Part shown: piece after piece, positions 12,598 through 24,400 of the stretch
How the letters are laid out: every line of letters starts with the position of its first letter
How positions within the stretch are numbered: position 1 is the stretch's first letter
Assembly: GCA_947568835.1 (NCBI GenBank)
Contig: OX387602.1
Coordinates: forward strand, 1,582,570-1,646,569
Length of the DNA: 64,000 nucleotides
Reading direction: 5' to 3'
Source: Protonemura montana
Taxonomy: Eukaryota > Arthropoda > Insecta > Plecoptera > Nemouridae
Translations under genes and position numbers: made by a program
The notes under the pieces: model-generated
What the model was told of the DNA's origin: nothing
The model's input: the letters and a program-made list of their open reading frames with translations, nothing else
The model's database searches: none

Positions 12598-15500
12598 ATG
12601 GTGTGTAAAGAAGACGTGGTGACATGGTTTCAGGCTCTGCAAGCGCATAAACGAATTGATGTGATGTGTAGCTTGATAGATGTGTGCCTTCCATTCGAAG
12701 TACGGTTCTTTGGCACATGTCTGGAGGACATTGGGAGACAATCCTTCCACAAGTTGAGGGAAGCAGATATTCAAGCAAACAGTCCAGCATCGGATTTCTT
12801 AAATCTGCAAAGGCTGCGTGATCAACAGTCTCGAAGACTTCTAGCTCTCCAAATATCTTTACTACGGTCGTGCAACCACATATGCTCAAATAGCCTTCAT
12901 AAAATTCTACAAAAATTGGATTTGAGTGAAATTAACGCAATTATGAACGATTCACCATCTGATGATAGTCCTCTTGATGAACTTCTTGTACTTTATACTC
13001 TAGCTCTTAATCACCCTGCATTTTCATTCGAACAAAAGTCAGTGTATGGCAGTATATTAACATTGTTACAACACGAACATAGGAAACGAAAGCAGTTATC
13101 CAAGCCTTTGAACATCGGACTTATGTACCACAACTCCCCGCTGCAGGTGAGAAGCTTTAATAAAATCTTGTACATCAGCCTCCTAGAAGTAGGTTGCAAT
13201 GAATAGATTGCACCTATGATCGGCATACAAGAGAATTTCAGGCGGAATGTAAGCAGGAATTATTGCTTGTGGTTTCATAAAGTTCTGTATTGTGCTTCTA
13301 TATTTATAACTGTACTAATTCATGTGAAGTTACTTTGAATAATCCTAGATAAGTCGTGAAACTTCTTCAAACTAACTATCCACTATTTTCAGTCATGTGC
13401 ACCCTGCCAAATTCTTCCGGAGGAGACTGCGATCCCAGACAGCCACTGCATGGCCATGGGAGCGACCATTGTGCCATCTGGTAAGAACAACGCAACATTG
13501 TGTCTAAACTCATTCATGCGCATTTGTCAAGTTTCAAATAACTTTCAAGTCGAAAAGTCTAACACGAGCATTATTTTGTTGCAGCACCAATACCACCACC
13601 AGGCTTGGGCTTACCACCAGGCCTGACCTTGCCACCAGATCCGATGCCAACTCCGAACTACATGCACGTCACTTATGCATCACCTAGTCATCAGCCAGTG
13701 TCTTCTCTACCATGGCAAAGTGGGATTCCTCCGGTAATCATATCTAGTCTGTGTGGAGAAGCCACTCAAGTGGGTATGGACGCGTCGCCGCTAGTCAGTC
13801 GGCCGACATCACCTACCCATTCGATGTCTCCGACGGGGGCAAGCTCGCCACTGCCTGCGACTGACCTGGGACATACGAAAACTTCTCGGAGAAACGAAAA
13901 GTCTCCCATGATGAGCTTGAAGCACGACTCTATTGACACTAGCGTGGCGCCACCACCACTACAGCATCAACAGACCGTTCTAAAGAACAGCGAGCAAACC
14001 GACTTACTACATGAAACGTTGGAAAAAGAAATGCCAAATTATATTTCTAGTCTTCAATATTATAATGTAGATGAGGTAAACAGTCACTTGAATCATTAAT
14101 AAATCAGTGCAGTAGCTTCTGGAAACTAAACAGTGGGGTTATGGTCTAATTATATCTAATGAAAGTCTACCAATGTTTTTCAGTTGAAAGGAATGCGGGA
14201 TGATCAACTTAACAACTTAGGTTTGCCGTCTGGTGCAATCATTCAGCTTAGGAACATCTTTGTCAAGCTTCAAAACACAAACGGCATCTGTAATCTGGAC
14301 AAGAAGGAGGTTACTCCTGGAGCTCGAAGAAAGCACGATGGTTCGGCTCATGAGGTGCGTTGATACAAGTTGTGCTGGTCATTGATTAAAGATACGTAAG
14401 AGCTGCCGATGTAAACGGGCCTGCACTTTTAAGGCAAATGTACAGTAACAAGTGGGAGACCTGCTCGGTGGCCCCAAGGTTTTTCTCGATGGTAATTGAT
14501 CGAAAAACTTGCATTTTTTTTCATTGTAATCAATGTCAAATATATTGAGATGTAGTTGTCAACATCGAGAAAAATCTTAGGATCGCAGAGCAAATCAATC
14601 TCTTATATTGGTATAAACAATGCGACTTATACCCAAGAATGTAACTTGAAGAGAAGATATCGATTCTGCTCTTGGCGGTGCAAAGATTTCCTGTTTTACG
14701 GTCTTGTAATTAATAATTGATTGATCAATTAAGTACCTAGCTAATAGCTATCGTTGGTCACGGCAAACAATGGATATTAAACGGAGTGACCTTCCTCATT
14801 GAAACGTAAATACTATTACATGAAAATATGTGTACCAATAGGTTTTTCTTTTTTTTTTTTAATCCTTAACATTTTCACGCATAGCAAGTGGTTATGATTA
14901 GAATTGAATGTAATTCACTCAAGTGAACCATGCCGCTGTGAATGTTGATACAATTTCCATTCCTGCCGCACGGTGTGGCAAGGGTGTGATGACGAAGAGT
15001 CGTCACTGCTCTAAATTTCAACCATGCTATATTTTTTTGAAGGGTTTGGGTACCGCTAGTACCCAAGAGTGTGCTAGTCGAATTGCCAAAATCGATGAAA
15101 AACGATGAAAAACCCCAAGGATTCACAATCTTTTGTATATGTGAATAACTTCTTCTGTTAGATGACTCCAGTGCTTGATATTCAGCCATATTTGCCAGCA
15201 TGTACCGTGTCCGCTGACCTTTTGTTGGTTGTTCAGTACAAGCGAAGCGTGCCTCCCACGAACCCGTACCCAGTGCGACCGTACGTGGGAGTTCCGATGG
15301 ACACGCAGATGATGTATCCACCACCGCCGCTGATGACGGCCAGCCAAGGCGGCTCCACCTTTGCCTGCATAGCCATGCCTCCTGCGACGGCATATGCCAG
15401 CCAGGTATTTTGCTAATATTGTACAAAGCATGTTGCATAAACCATAAGATGCTCAGATGTACAGCACTGACATTATAGTTTTTAGACTCTCTATCCAACC

Positions 15501-17810
15501 TTAGCACTTGTTTAAAAAAATTAAATTGACAGTTAATTCTGGAATTTTGAATGCCCCATCAACGGTGAAAGCTGTATTCACCACTGGCATACGCTGGGAA
15601 ACGTCAGGAAATTATCATTCAAAATCCTAGTGTTAAATAGTCATTTGAAGCCTTGTTTTTGTAGCTAATGCTCCTCCTCTTTGGATAGGTGTACTGCATA
15701 GACCAGAATCTGCGCAGCCTGAGGTTGGATGCAGAGGGAGCTCGTCACAACTCGAACAGCTCCAGTGCTTCCAATAGCTCGAGTGCAAGCCACTCGCCGC
15801 CAGAGACACCCTTGCTCACCTCCGTACCTCCGCACTGGGATCGAGGTACAACGGCAATGTCTTCGAGCAAACGGGCATTTTGTAGGACGCTAAATATCTC
15901 AAATATTGCACGCAAATGTTTATTCGTGTATGTTTAATGGGAGAGAAGAAACGAGATATAAAACTCGTCATGAGCTTAGAAACCTTGGTTGAGAGTTATC
16001 AACATCTGAGGTTTGGAATTAAATAATGCATTGCAGGTTTTGAAACCTATATGTGAACTTATGTCGGTGAATTGTATGACGAAAAAGTAATTGTAGTGTT
16101 AAGCGACTCTTTTAGTTTTGAAATGGGTCCTGTTGAGTTGCGTTTGCCGCCAGCGTTGTTAATATCTGTCCTGTCTTTGTTGCAGGGTTCGGCCCGTCAG
16201 ACCGCGGCAGCCCTGGCTGCGACGACCGACTCGACAAAAAGTCGCCGCCTCCAGACCCGTCGCCGCTGCCGCCACCGCTCGTTAACCGCCCCCGGCCGGC
16301 GCATGGCATGGGGCGTAGCAGAGCAACGCCCCCAGGCGTGCCCACGACTTCGCGAGGTCGCGGACTCAAACCCGGCGCAGTCGTGCTCGACGGGGCGCAG
16401 AAGCTGCCCAGTGGACGGCCGACCAATGGGGCTCCCCGCCCTCATCCCATGCAGCCACCGCCCCCCTCGCACTACGCCTCCCAGCGGCCCGCCGACAACG
16501 TGCCTTACACGCCGGTCGCGGCTTTCCTGCCGCAGTCACAGTACCACCCGATGCGCACGACTGCGTCCATCTACCCGAGCTTCCCGCAGGGCGGCTACGT
16601 GCGGCATAACTACTCGTACGCAACCCACAACGGCGAGATGATGTACCAGTACCACCTGCCGCAGACGCAGCAGCCACCGCCACCGCAGGGGTTTTCTGTG
16701 CCGGCATACTCGCCGGTTTATCCACCTCCGAAGGTCTCGTGTTTCAACTGCGGCAAGAATCACCATGCCACCGAGTGCAAGGAGGCAACCATGGAAGAGG
16801 TGGCACAGCCAGGTGAGAAGCGGCATGTACCTAGCATTGAAACTAACCTCCGTTATCATGGTACTTTGCAAACACCTCACCGACGGATTGGTCCAAGGGT
16901 TGGGTTAGATCACCAGATTATAGTACAATCTCCTTGAAAATATATATGTGCATATTTGACTTATTACATATTGGCTGATTAAAAGAATCCCGATAAAATG
17001 TTAAAGCTATAAATCTTAATGTTGGCCATGTGGTCGACAGTATAGTGAAGACAGGTGTACCAGGCCCTTGGTTTGGCATTTGCCTGTTTGAATACAAACT
17101 GGTTTCCCAGATAATGGGGTCCAGTCTTACCTAATCCATTATGTAGTTAAATTAAGACCCATACCATTACTATGTACTTGTCGGTAACCTGAAATAAATA
17201 AATAGAGAGAGACTTGATATGTCTTGATGGTAGCAAAACTCCATCGTCCTCATGACACCTGGGATGCTGTTTTGGCCAGAGTTGATATTTCAAATGCCGA
17301 ATCATCGGCATTGGTAAATAACTAACCTCTCTTGTCCGGCTAAAAAAAAGGTTGGGTCAAACGGCTACCCTGATTAAGAGGTGGACTATGCTATAAGTAG
17401 GTAGAAAATACAGCTGCAATTAAAAAAAAAATGTTTAGAAAAAGTGGTAACAATTAACACATCCCTCATAAAGCGACTGAAAGTTTTTGAGTTTACTCGC
17501 TAGGTTTTTTAAGCTATCTTTTAATAATTGTATGTTTTATTGTCTAGCACTAGTCGGTAATCCAAAGTTCTGCTGCATTAAATTGGAAACTAAATAGCAG
17601 CTATTTGTTTCTCGATGACCAAAAGTGGCATGCCACCAAACAATAAGTCGATTTTGAATGCTTGCACTTCAAAAATCCCTCTTCTATTTAAAAAAGTGAA
17701 ATGATTTTTTTTAAATGCTCATGTGTACTTCTTTTGTCCCGTTTGCAGGCCAGTACCACTTGGACTACGTTCCGTACCAGAAGCCGGGAGAGTGCTCGAG
17801 TGAGAAGTGA
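12598..17810 (+). CDS. ZCCHC14: ZCCHC14-like protein: SAM domain plus C-terminal CCHC zinc knuckle
   Basis: Eight exons: 12598-13146, 13393-13480, 13585-14075, 14184-14354, 15237-15404, 15689-15845, 16186-16812 and 17749-17810. The spliced 2313 nt give 770 aa. Animal ZCCHC14 uses its SAM domain to recognise CNGGN-type RNA stem-loops and recruits TENT4 poly(A) polymerases for mixed tailing. The N-terminal helical domain (1-180) carries the family pattern VVTWFQALQ...DVCLPFEVRFFGTCLEDIGR and NHPAFSFEQK. A Pro/Ser-rich linker follows, then a SAM domain split by an intron (about 360-405, KGMRDDQLNNLGL), long Pro/Gln/Tyr-rich disorder, and one zinc knuckle (C727, C730, H734/H735, C739) followed by a short tail as in vertebrate homologues. 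The knuckle is one residue shorter than the usual CX2CX4HX4C. ZCCHC2 is the nearest alternative name. Confidence 0.9.
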
Positions 17811-20356
17811 CCCGCGCGGATGTCTCATCAGCAACTGGTGCCGGTATTCCCGGCGCCGGGCCCCTGTCTGGTGAGCAGCAACCGGGGGCCTCCGGGGCCC
17901 CAACACTTCCCCTCGTTCGTCTACTGGCATCTGGTGCAGTCGGTGACTAATCGCCAGGCCGGCCATTCGTCGTGATCCACTGTCGTGCGTGTCTCCTACC
18001 ATCGATAACCAGTACTTCATTTTCGCCTTCTTATTTATTGCATAGGTCTTAGGCATTTTTTTTCTATCGTTTCTTTTGATAGTTCTACAGGATTTTTTTT
18101 CTCATTACTCATACAACTACCTACTCAATGAGAGACTGTTCCTTTAAAGCTGTCATATTCGCCTAAATATATCATAAATTATATTGACAACAGTAATCAA
18201 ATAGATACTCAGTTAAACAAAGTAGGTATGCTAAATTACTAAAAACAATAAGTAAATAATGTACAAATATGTGTAGGCAAGTCGATGTGAGTCGACGGGT
18301 ACGAATGGATAGCGTCCCGCCGCTGGGCCAAACGTTGCGCGTGTATTATTTCCATGTTGTACACATTCGTTTCACCGACACGATGTGTCCAGTGCCTGGT
18401 AGCTGGACTGTGGAGCGCCGAAACAAGCCACCAGCTTTACTTTAGTCGGACGTTCAGAGATTGTCGGGAAAATCTCAATTTTTTTATAGTATTTCCATAT
18501 CTGCTTGGCGAGTTGGCAAAGTTACCCAATCTCAAACCGTGGTCGGCTCGTGGCATCGCTGCTATAACAATCTACATCGAGAGACAATTATGGTTTTTGC
18601 TCAGTAATTTAACTGTACTTTGGATTAAGATTCACGGGAAACCCAAGTCCCATATGCTCAGTGATTGTATTGGTATTTCAAGAAGGGGTGCCTATAGATA
18701 TTAGATATATCAAACTTATTCTCTGCTGGAATCCAACACATTTATACATAAACTAAGTATATTTTAGCAGCTGACTCTACTACATAAATAATTTACCACC
18801 AATGACTTTCTACTATACTTAAAGCAATAATTTGTATTCACCAACGTGTAGGTTTAATAATGTACGTGATTTTTTTAATTAGTAAGTTTTAACCAACACT
18901 GCATATCTCCTTTGCTGAAATGAATAAGCTCGCTGTCAAGTAATGGGTGAAGGTAGCTGATTCAATCGATGCCTATTCCTGTAAGGGTACTCTGTCTCTA
19001 CCGCTTTTCGAATGCAGCCTCTGCATTTGATTTTACTGATTTACCAATATTTTGCTTAAGTTTGCGACTGTTGGGTGCAAATGCAAATATGGAGGAGGAT
19101 GTACAATAATCCTGCAAATTACAATAATAAGTAATGTTCAGTCTGCGCAGATATGCAAGTGTCTTGGATGTAAGAATACTCAAATTAACACGTGTTTGTC
19201 CAATCCAAAATGTGGAAACAACTATAGTTAGAAACGTAATATAACCGTTGTTCAAAGAAAGATATGTGATGATGGTATTACGCACATGCACTTCAACAAT
19301 GCCGAAAGTTTAATATTGCGCAAGAAACATGTGCTCCAAAGCCCTACTTTCCGATGTTTGCGAAAAAAAATATATAAAGAAATTTAGAGATATGCATTTA
19401 AGTGTATACAATTTCAAAAAATGACGGTGTCCATAGAAAAATTCAATAAAATATAATGTCCAGTACTACTTTAGACCCGTAGTGTTTTTAACTTCGTAAT
19501 TCAGTGCTAGTTTTGATCTACCCTGGTCATACATAGGTCACCGGCAAATTTTGTCGAAATGTTAATTGTAGGTAATGAGAGGGTCTCAGAGCAGAGGAAG
19601 ATAGAAAAACAGATGATTTATAAAAATTATTTTCTCTTATTATCAAAATATTACCATATTACTATGTCAACGCTAAAAACTGGGAACATACTTACAGGCA
19701 GCATGGCGTACATTCTGAGCGCAACTTTAACGATGTTGGATTTAAAAATTATGAATCGTAAATGTTTGTACATAGCCTACTAAAATAGTAGAACATAAAA
19801 ATAATAAAAAAATATATCAAAAGGATGTTTTATCAGATTATTGTGATACATGTGAAAAATTATGATTACATGCAGTTATGTCTTAAAAAATTAAATATAT
19901 TTGTAATTAAGTTGTAAAGTGTGCATTGAACATTTTATCTTATGTATTACAATATAATGGATTAAATCAAATAAAAATAGCAATTTTATGGTGTGTTTTA
20001 TTTGCCTTGTATTATGCTAAGGGAAGGTTTCAGTGGTCTTTTTAATTAACCTTTATGACCATTTTTACCGTTCATCAGAAAAGGATTACCTTCACTGAAA
20101 TATTGTCTTCATTAAAAGTATATCAATTACTGTGAAGCAGCAATAGCTTGTAATTAAATAGGCATATCAAGCAAAGCAGACTCGGTGGCTGAATTGATTT
20201 AGTTGACATTTTGAAGACACCTTCAAAATATCGGAACTTGAATCTGTTCCGTTTTTTAAAACAATTGAGAAACAGTTTTAGCTGCAAATTAATGCCAAAA
20301 TATCTAAAAAAAACTTTGGCTACTAACAGAGTATAATGTAAAGTAACAAATATTTA
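17811..20356. other. Convergent 3' region between ZCCHC14 (+) and BCDIN3D (-)
   Basis: AT-rich DNA with no supported coding region. Plus-strand AATAAA signals lie at 19445-19450 and 19970-19975, and either could end the ZCCHC14 mRNA with a 3' UTR of 1.6-2.2 kb. A minus-strand AATAAA (TTTATT at 19997-20002) would give BCDIN3D a 3' UTR of roughly 350-380 nt. The plus and minus signals face each other within about 30 bp. A 116-codon plus-strand open frame at 18354-18704 resembles nothing I know and is probably 3' UTR. Confidence 0.5.
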
Positions 20357-21151
20357 TCAATCAGCTCGCACATAAAACAACAGACGTCTTCCCCAGTCAG
20401 TTTCTGGTGTTTCTAGAATCTTTTTAAAACAACACTCATTTAGAAGGATATTTTCTATGTCATTTTCAATAGTAGTTCTCCATTGCAGACTTTTAAACGT
20501 TGTAAATAGTTCTCCAGATGATCGTTTCATTCTCCGCACTGCATTCTTGTAACATTTCCACGGTTGAGGCTCTATAACCAACATATTCGTCCACTTGCTT
20601 GCATCCAACAAAAAGGTCTTCAAGCCTGAATCTCCATGATTTAAATGAATCCACATAGTAACAGAGAAGCAGAAAATCACGTCAAACATTTTTCGATTTG
20701 CGTGTTGTTGTAAAAATGAAAGAAAAGTGTCATCACGTGTCTTGCTCATAAAATCTAGATGTAAATAGCTGATGTGGGCTGGGTGAACGTTCGACTCTCT
20801 GGCCCTTTGTATTAAAAGAGGGTCAATATCCACTCCCAATATGTAACACTCTTTACTTGGAGAATTGATTGCAGTGTCGGAAGAGGTATCACATTCAGGT
20901 CCATCAGAGATGGAATGCACGGAGAGACATTCAGTCAGAAAAGTAAACAGGGAATTAGTTAAATCTCCTGAGTTGCATCCAATGTCAAGACATATTAAAT
21001 TTCCATTTGAATACGTGTTCCACAAATGATTTGGAAAAAGTTTCATTCGATCAGCGGGTGGGTGAAATTGGTAATAATTAATGAAATTTCCATGTCTTGA
21101 TGCCCCAGGATTATTAGCCTTAAACTGCAGTTCTACTTCGCGATCTTCCAT
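20357..21151 (-). CDS. BCDIN3D: BCDIN3D-like RNA 5'-monophosphate methyltransferase
   Basis: A single uninterrupted exon of 264 aa, close to the usual length for the family. BCDIN3D is a Bin3-type, S-adenosylmethionine-dependent enzyme that methylates the 5'-monophosphate of small RNAs (cytoplasmic tRNA-His; pre-miRNA reported). The AdoMet-binding motif I is LDIGCNSGDL (55-64). Next are the acidic motif GVDIDPLLIQRA (106-117), FDVIFCFSVTMWIHLNHGD (156-174), typical of Bin3 proteins, and EPQPWKCY (194-201) with a following RRMKRS. The start is the first ATG, with the ASCC1 promoter just behind it. It lies tail-to-tail with ZCCHC14 and head-to-head with ASCC1. Confidence 0.95.
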   Translation of the reverse strand: MEDREVELQFKANNPGASRHGNFINYYQFHPPADRMKLFPNHLWNTYSNGNLICLDIGCNSGDLTNSLFTFLTECLSVHSISDGPECDTSSDTAINSPSKECYILGVDIDPLLIQRARESNVHPAHISYLHLDFMSKTRDDTFLSFLQQHANRKMFDVIFCFSVTMWIHLNHGDSGLKTFLLDASKWTNMLVIEPQPWKCYKNAVRRMKRSSGELFTTFKSLQWRTTIENDIENILLNECCFKKILETPETDWGRRLLFYVRAD

Positions 21152-21411
21152 TTCCTGTAAGCCTAGTTAGTAAATAATTTATTGGTATAGTCTAATAAGT
21201 CGTCTAGCTTATGATGATTTCAACCAAAATATCGTTTACAGTCTTTATATCAAAGTTTGCACAAAAATTGACAGCGGCACAAAGCTATGAATATCAACAA
21301 GTCGAAAATAGGTTAAAACAGCTGCACAATCTGACAGTCTGTCAAAACTGCACGCCACGTGCGAGTTTGACATTGATTGTCAGTGCTCCTTATTGTGCTG
21401 GGAAAATCGCG
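21152..21411. promoter_or_regulatory. Shared bidirectional promoter of BCDIN3D (-) and ASCC1 (+)
   Basis: Only 260 bp separate the two divergent start codons, so both 5' UTRs and promoters must fit here. I see no TATA box at a usable distance from either start. TATA-less divergent promoters of this size are common for housekeeping pairs. Co-regulation is inferred. Confidence 0.6.
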
Positions 21412-24400
21412 ATGGACGTTTTGAAGCCAGAGTTACTCTGGATCGAAGGAAGATGTTACAGACAATTTTACCGCTCTTCTGTAAAGAAGATCAACACATT
21501 CAGCGATGGCAGGACTTCAAACTTTCCCGAGGAAAACGAAATGAGCTGCGTAGGGGGTATACTAATTACAAACTTTCCTACCATACCTGTGATGTCTTTG
21601 CCTGTAATCATGCCACTACTTTAGAGAAGGGAACGGTAAAGCTCCTTCTACCTATTTTACTTCTTAAAATACCTTATGAGTAAATGGGTTCTCTTATCGG
21701 CACTATCATATAACCTTACAGCACTGTGCACAGTAATCTGTTGTTTTGTCGACATCTCTAGTTTTCTTGTACCAAGATGGAACATGATGGAACCATTATC
21801 CAGATATCTTAGACATATTATCAGATAGAGCAAGGTGGTTTCATAGAATAAGGATTCTTTATTCTACAGTGGTATGAGGCGTGGGATTTAAAAGGGTACT
21901 TCTTCCCAGTAACCTTGCTCGGAAAGCCACAAACTAATTAAGATGGTAAAAAAAAACCTGTTTCAATTAAACAATAGTTTGTTTCTTATGCAATAGGTGG
22001 TGAATTTGACCCCGAAGAATATCAGAGTGGAATTTCTATAAGCATTACTGAAAAGGGAAGATACCAAGGAGCACTGAATATACCACGGTATGTTTTTACC
22101 TAGTTAGGTACTACTTTCAGTTCCTGGTATGGCATTACCCCATTAATATTGTGTGTTTATCATCGATTTGCAGAATTTTCTTTGGGTCTGTTATTGGGCC
22201 AAGGGGCAGTATCCGTCAGCGTTTGGAAGAAGAGACTAAAACTGAAATAAGAGTACCAAGCAAATCATCAGAAGGAGATATCGGTAGGTAAATTGAAATT
22301 CAATAGCCATTTTTGCCACTTACCAATTATTATGCCAATGATACGTTTTTAAAAATAGATTTTAATTTCTTACATTCTTTTCACTTCTGTGATTGAATTT
22401 TTCAAGTGTGTTGAGGTGTTTAAATTTACTATGATTTTAGTGATCACCGGCAACGAGGAGGAAGGAATAATTTCTGCCTGTCGAAGAATCGAACTAATTG
22501 TTGCTTCAGTTCGACACAAGCAGCCATTTACTCACTTCCTATCAATTCCTGTGGGAAGCAAACCAATTCAATGCAAATTCTTGCAGTTTAAAGTGAGTTT
22601 CTGTGTTCAATCTTTAATCAATGCAACTTGTACCCATTTGGAAGTAAATACTTACAATATTTTTTATCCAAATAGCACTCAGCAATATTTAGGCTTCACA
22701 AGGTAGCTAAATTTCTAATAAGGGGAGCGGAAATAAAGCACAAAGTAACAATACAAAGAATCACATTTTTGCTAATATCAAGTCTATCCCTTTGTAATTT
22801 ATCGCTTTGCGTCTTAGAGCGTCATTGCTTACATCTTCATGTGTTTTCCAGGATGAAATTTGTAAAAGATTTACAAATCACAGAGTTGATGCGTCGGTAT
22901 TCCAATCGCCAGAGAAACTTCATTTGACATTGGGAACCATGGTACTCGGGAATACCAACGAGGAGAACAAAATAGCCGACATGATACAAGTTTTTAAAGA
23001 AACATACGTTGAGTGAGTATCTGGTAAAGATGCTGCTAGCTCAAAATTCCAGCAGTTTATATTAAAACTATTAAAAGTTGTAATGCTGCAACCAATTGTA
23101 ATTATTTAGAAAAACTATTTGAACTGGGTTTTGAATGCTAAGTAAAGGGCTACTAAATTTCCCGACGTTTCGTAACATATACTAGTTACTTCTTCAGAGG
23201 TTTGAGCAGTCCTGACAATTTTCCGATAACAAAAGAACCACATAAAATTATAACAATTACCTAGTTCAAGCATCCTAAATGCATCTAAACAAAATAATCA
23301 GGGTCAATAACTTATAAACTAGTGTATTATGTATTTTCTGAAATAAGAACTCGAACACATTGGTGTTTTTTAACTAATTATGTGTAAGGAACCATCATAA
23401 TAGTAATTATGTTTATCAATTGCAACTTCTCTTATTCAGTAGTTCCAATATATAACTAAGATCTAAGCTTAGTTATAACTTAAAGCTAAGATCTAAGCTT
23501 AGTTATAACTTAAAGTTAAGATCTAAGAGTCCCAAGAGGCTTGTTCACGAACTGGGGTCAAGAAACAAAGGAAACGCAAAAGAAAAAATCTTTATAAAAA
23601 TGGTTTGGTGAAGTAGTTCATGCAGTAGAGTTTGACGTTTCATCGGCGCCAACAACTTCAGAACTGTCGCCAGGACTAAAACATGCAGTTTCAGCTGCTG
23701 CCTTGTTCGCAAAGAGAGACGAATAAGTTGTGATTACAACATCTAAACACAGTGTTGTGGTGAAGAAAGATTAAAGAAGTAGAGAGGGAATGCAACTTAC
23801 TGCAGTTGAAGATTTGCGTCGGGTGGTGCACGTTTTGGCAAGCTGCCTTTGTCAGTGACAGTTGTATATGTTGCTCTCTCTCTCTCTTTTCTCCTTCACC
23901 ACAACAATATCAAGCCTCTTGGTACCCTATTCACATTATTACGTCTAATCCCAGATCGAAGGGGAGCTAGACTGGAAAAATGTGCAACCTAACCGGGATA
24001 CGAACCCGGAACCTCCCAATTGCCGGTCGGGTGAATGGAGATTCGAGGAATGGAGACAGACATTCTGCCCTGTGGCCATTAAATTAGCATCTCATCATGG
24101 AGTTACTAAGAACTCGTCATTACGAGCTGCGTTGGCTTCTTCCCCCTTGAGGGGATCTCTTATCCCACCTGGGGAAAACTGGAACATGTGTGTCCGAATA
24201 GCTCAGTTGGTAGAGCATATGACCGGCAATTGGGAGTTCCGGATTCGTATCCCGGTTGGGATGCAAATTTGCAAGCCTTCCATTGCTTGCTAGTTTCAGT
24301 TCCCAAGTGGATTCACCATAAAAACCAAAAAACCCTGCAATCATCCCAGATCATTGAACAAGCGCTATAGGCAAACAAGGCTACAACCAAAACTTTCTAA

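Noticed and set aside
18354-18704. 116-codon plus-strand open frame after ZCCHC14
   Set aside because: No recognisable domain; lies before the first plausible ZCCHC14 poly(A) signal, so most likely 3' UTR.
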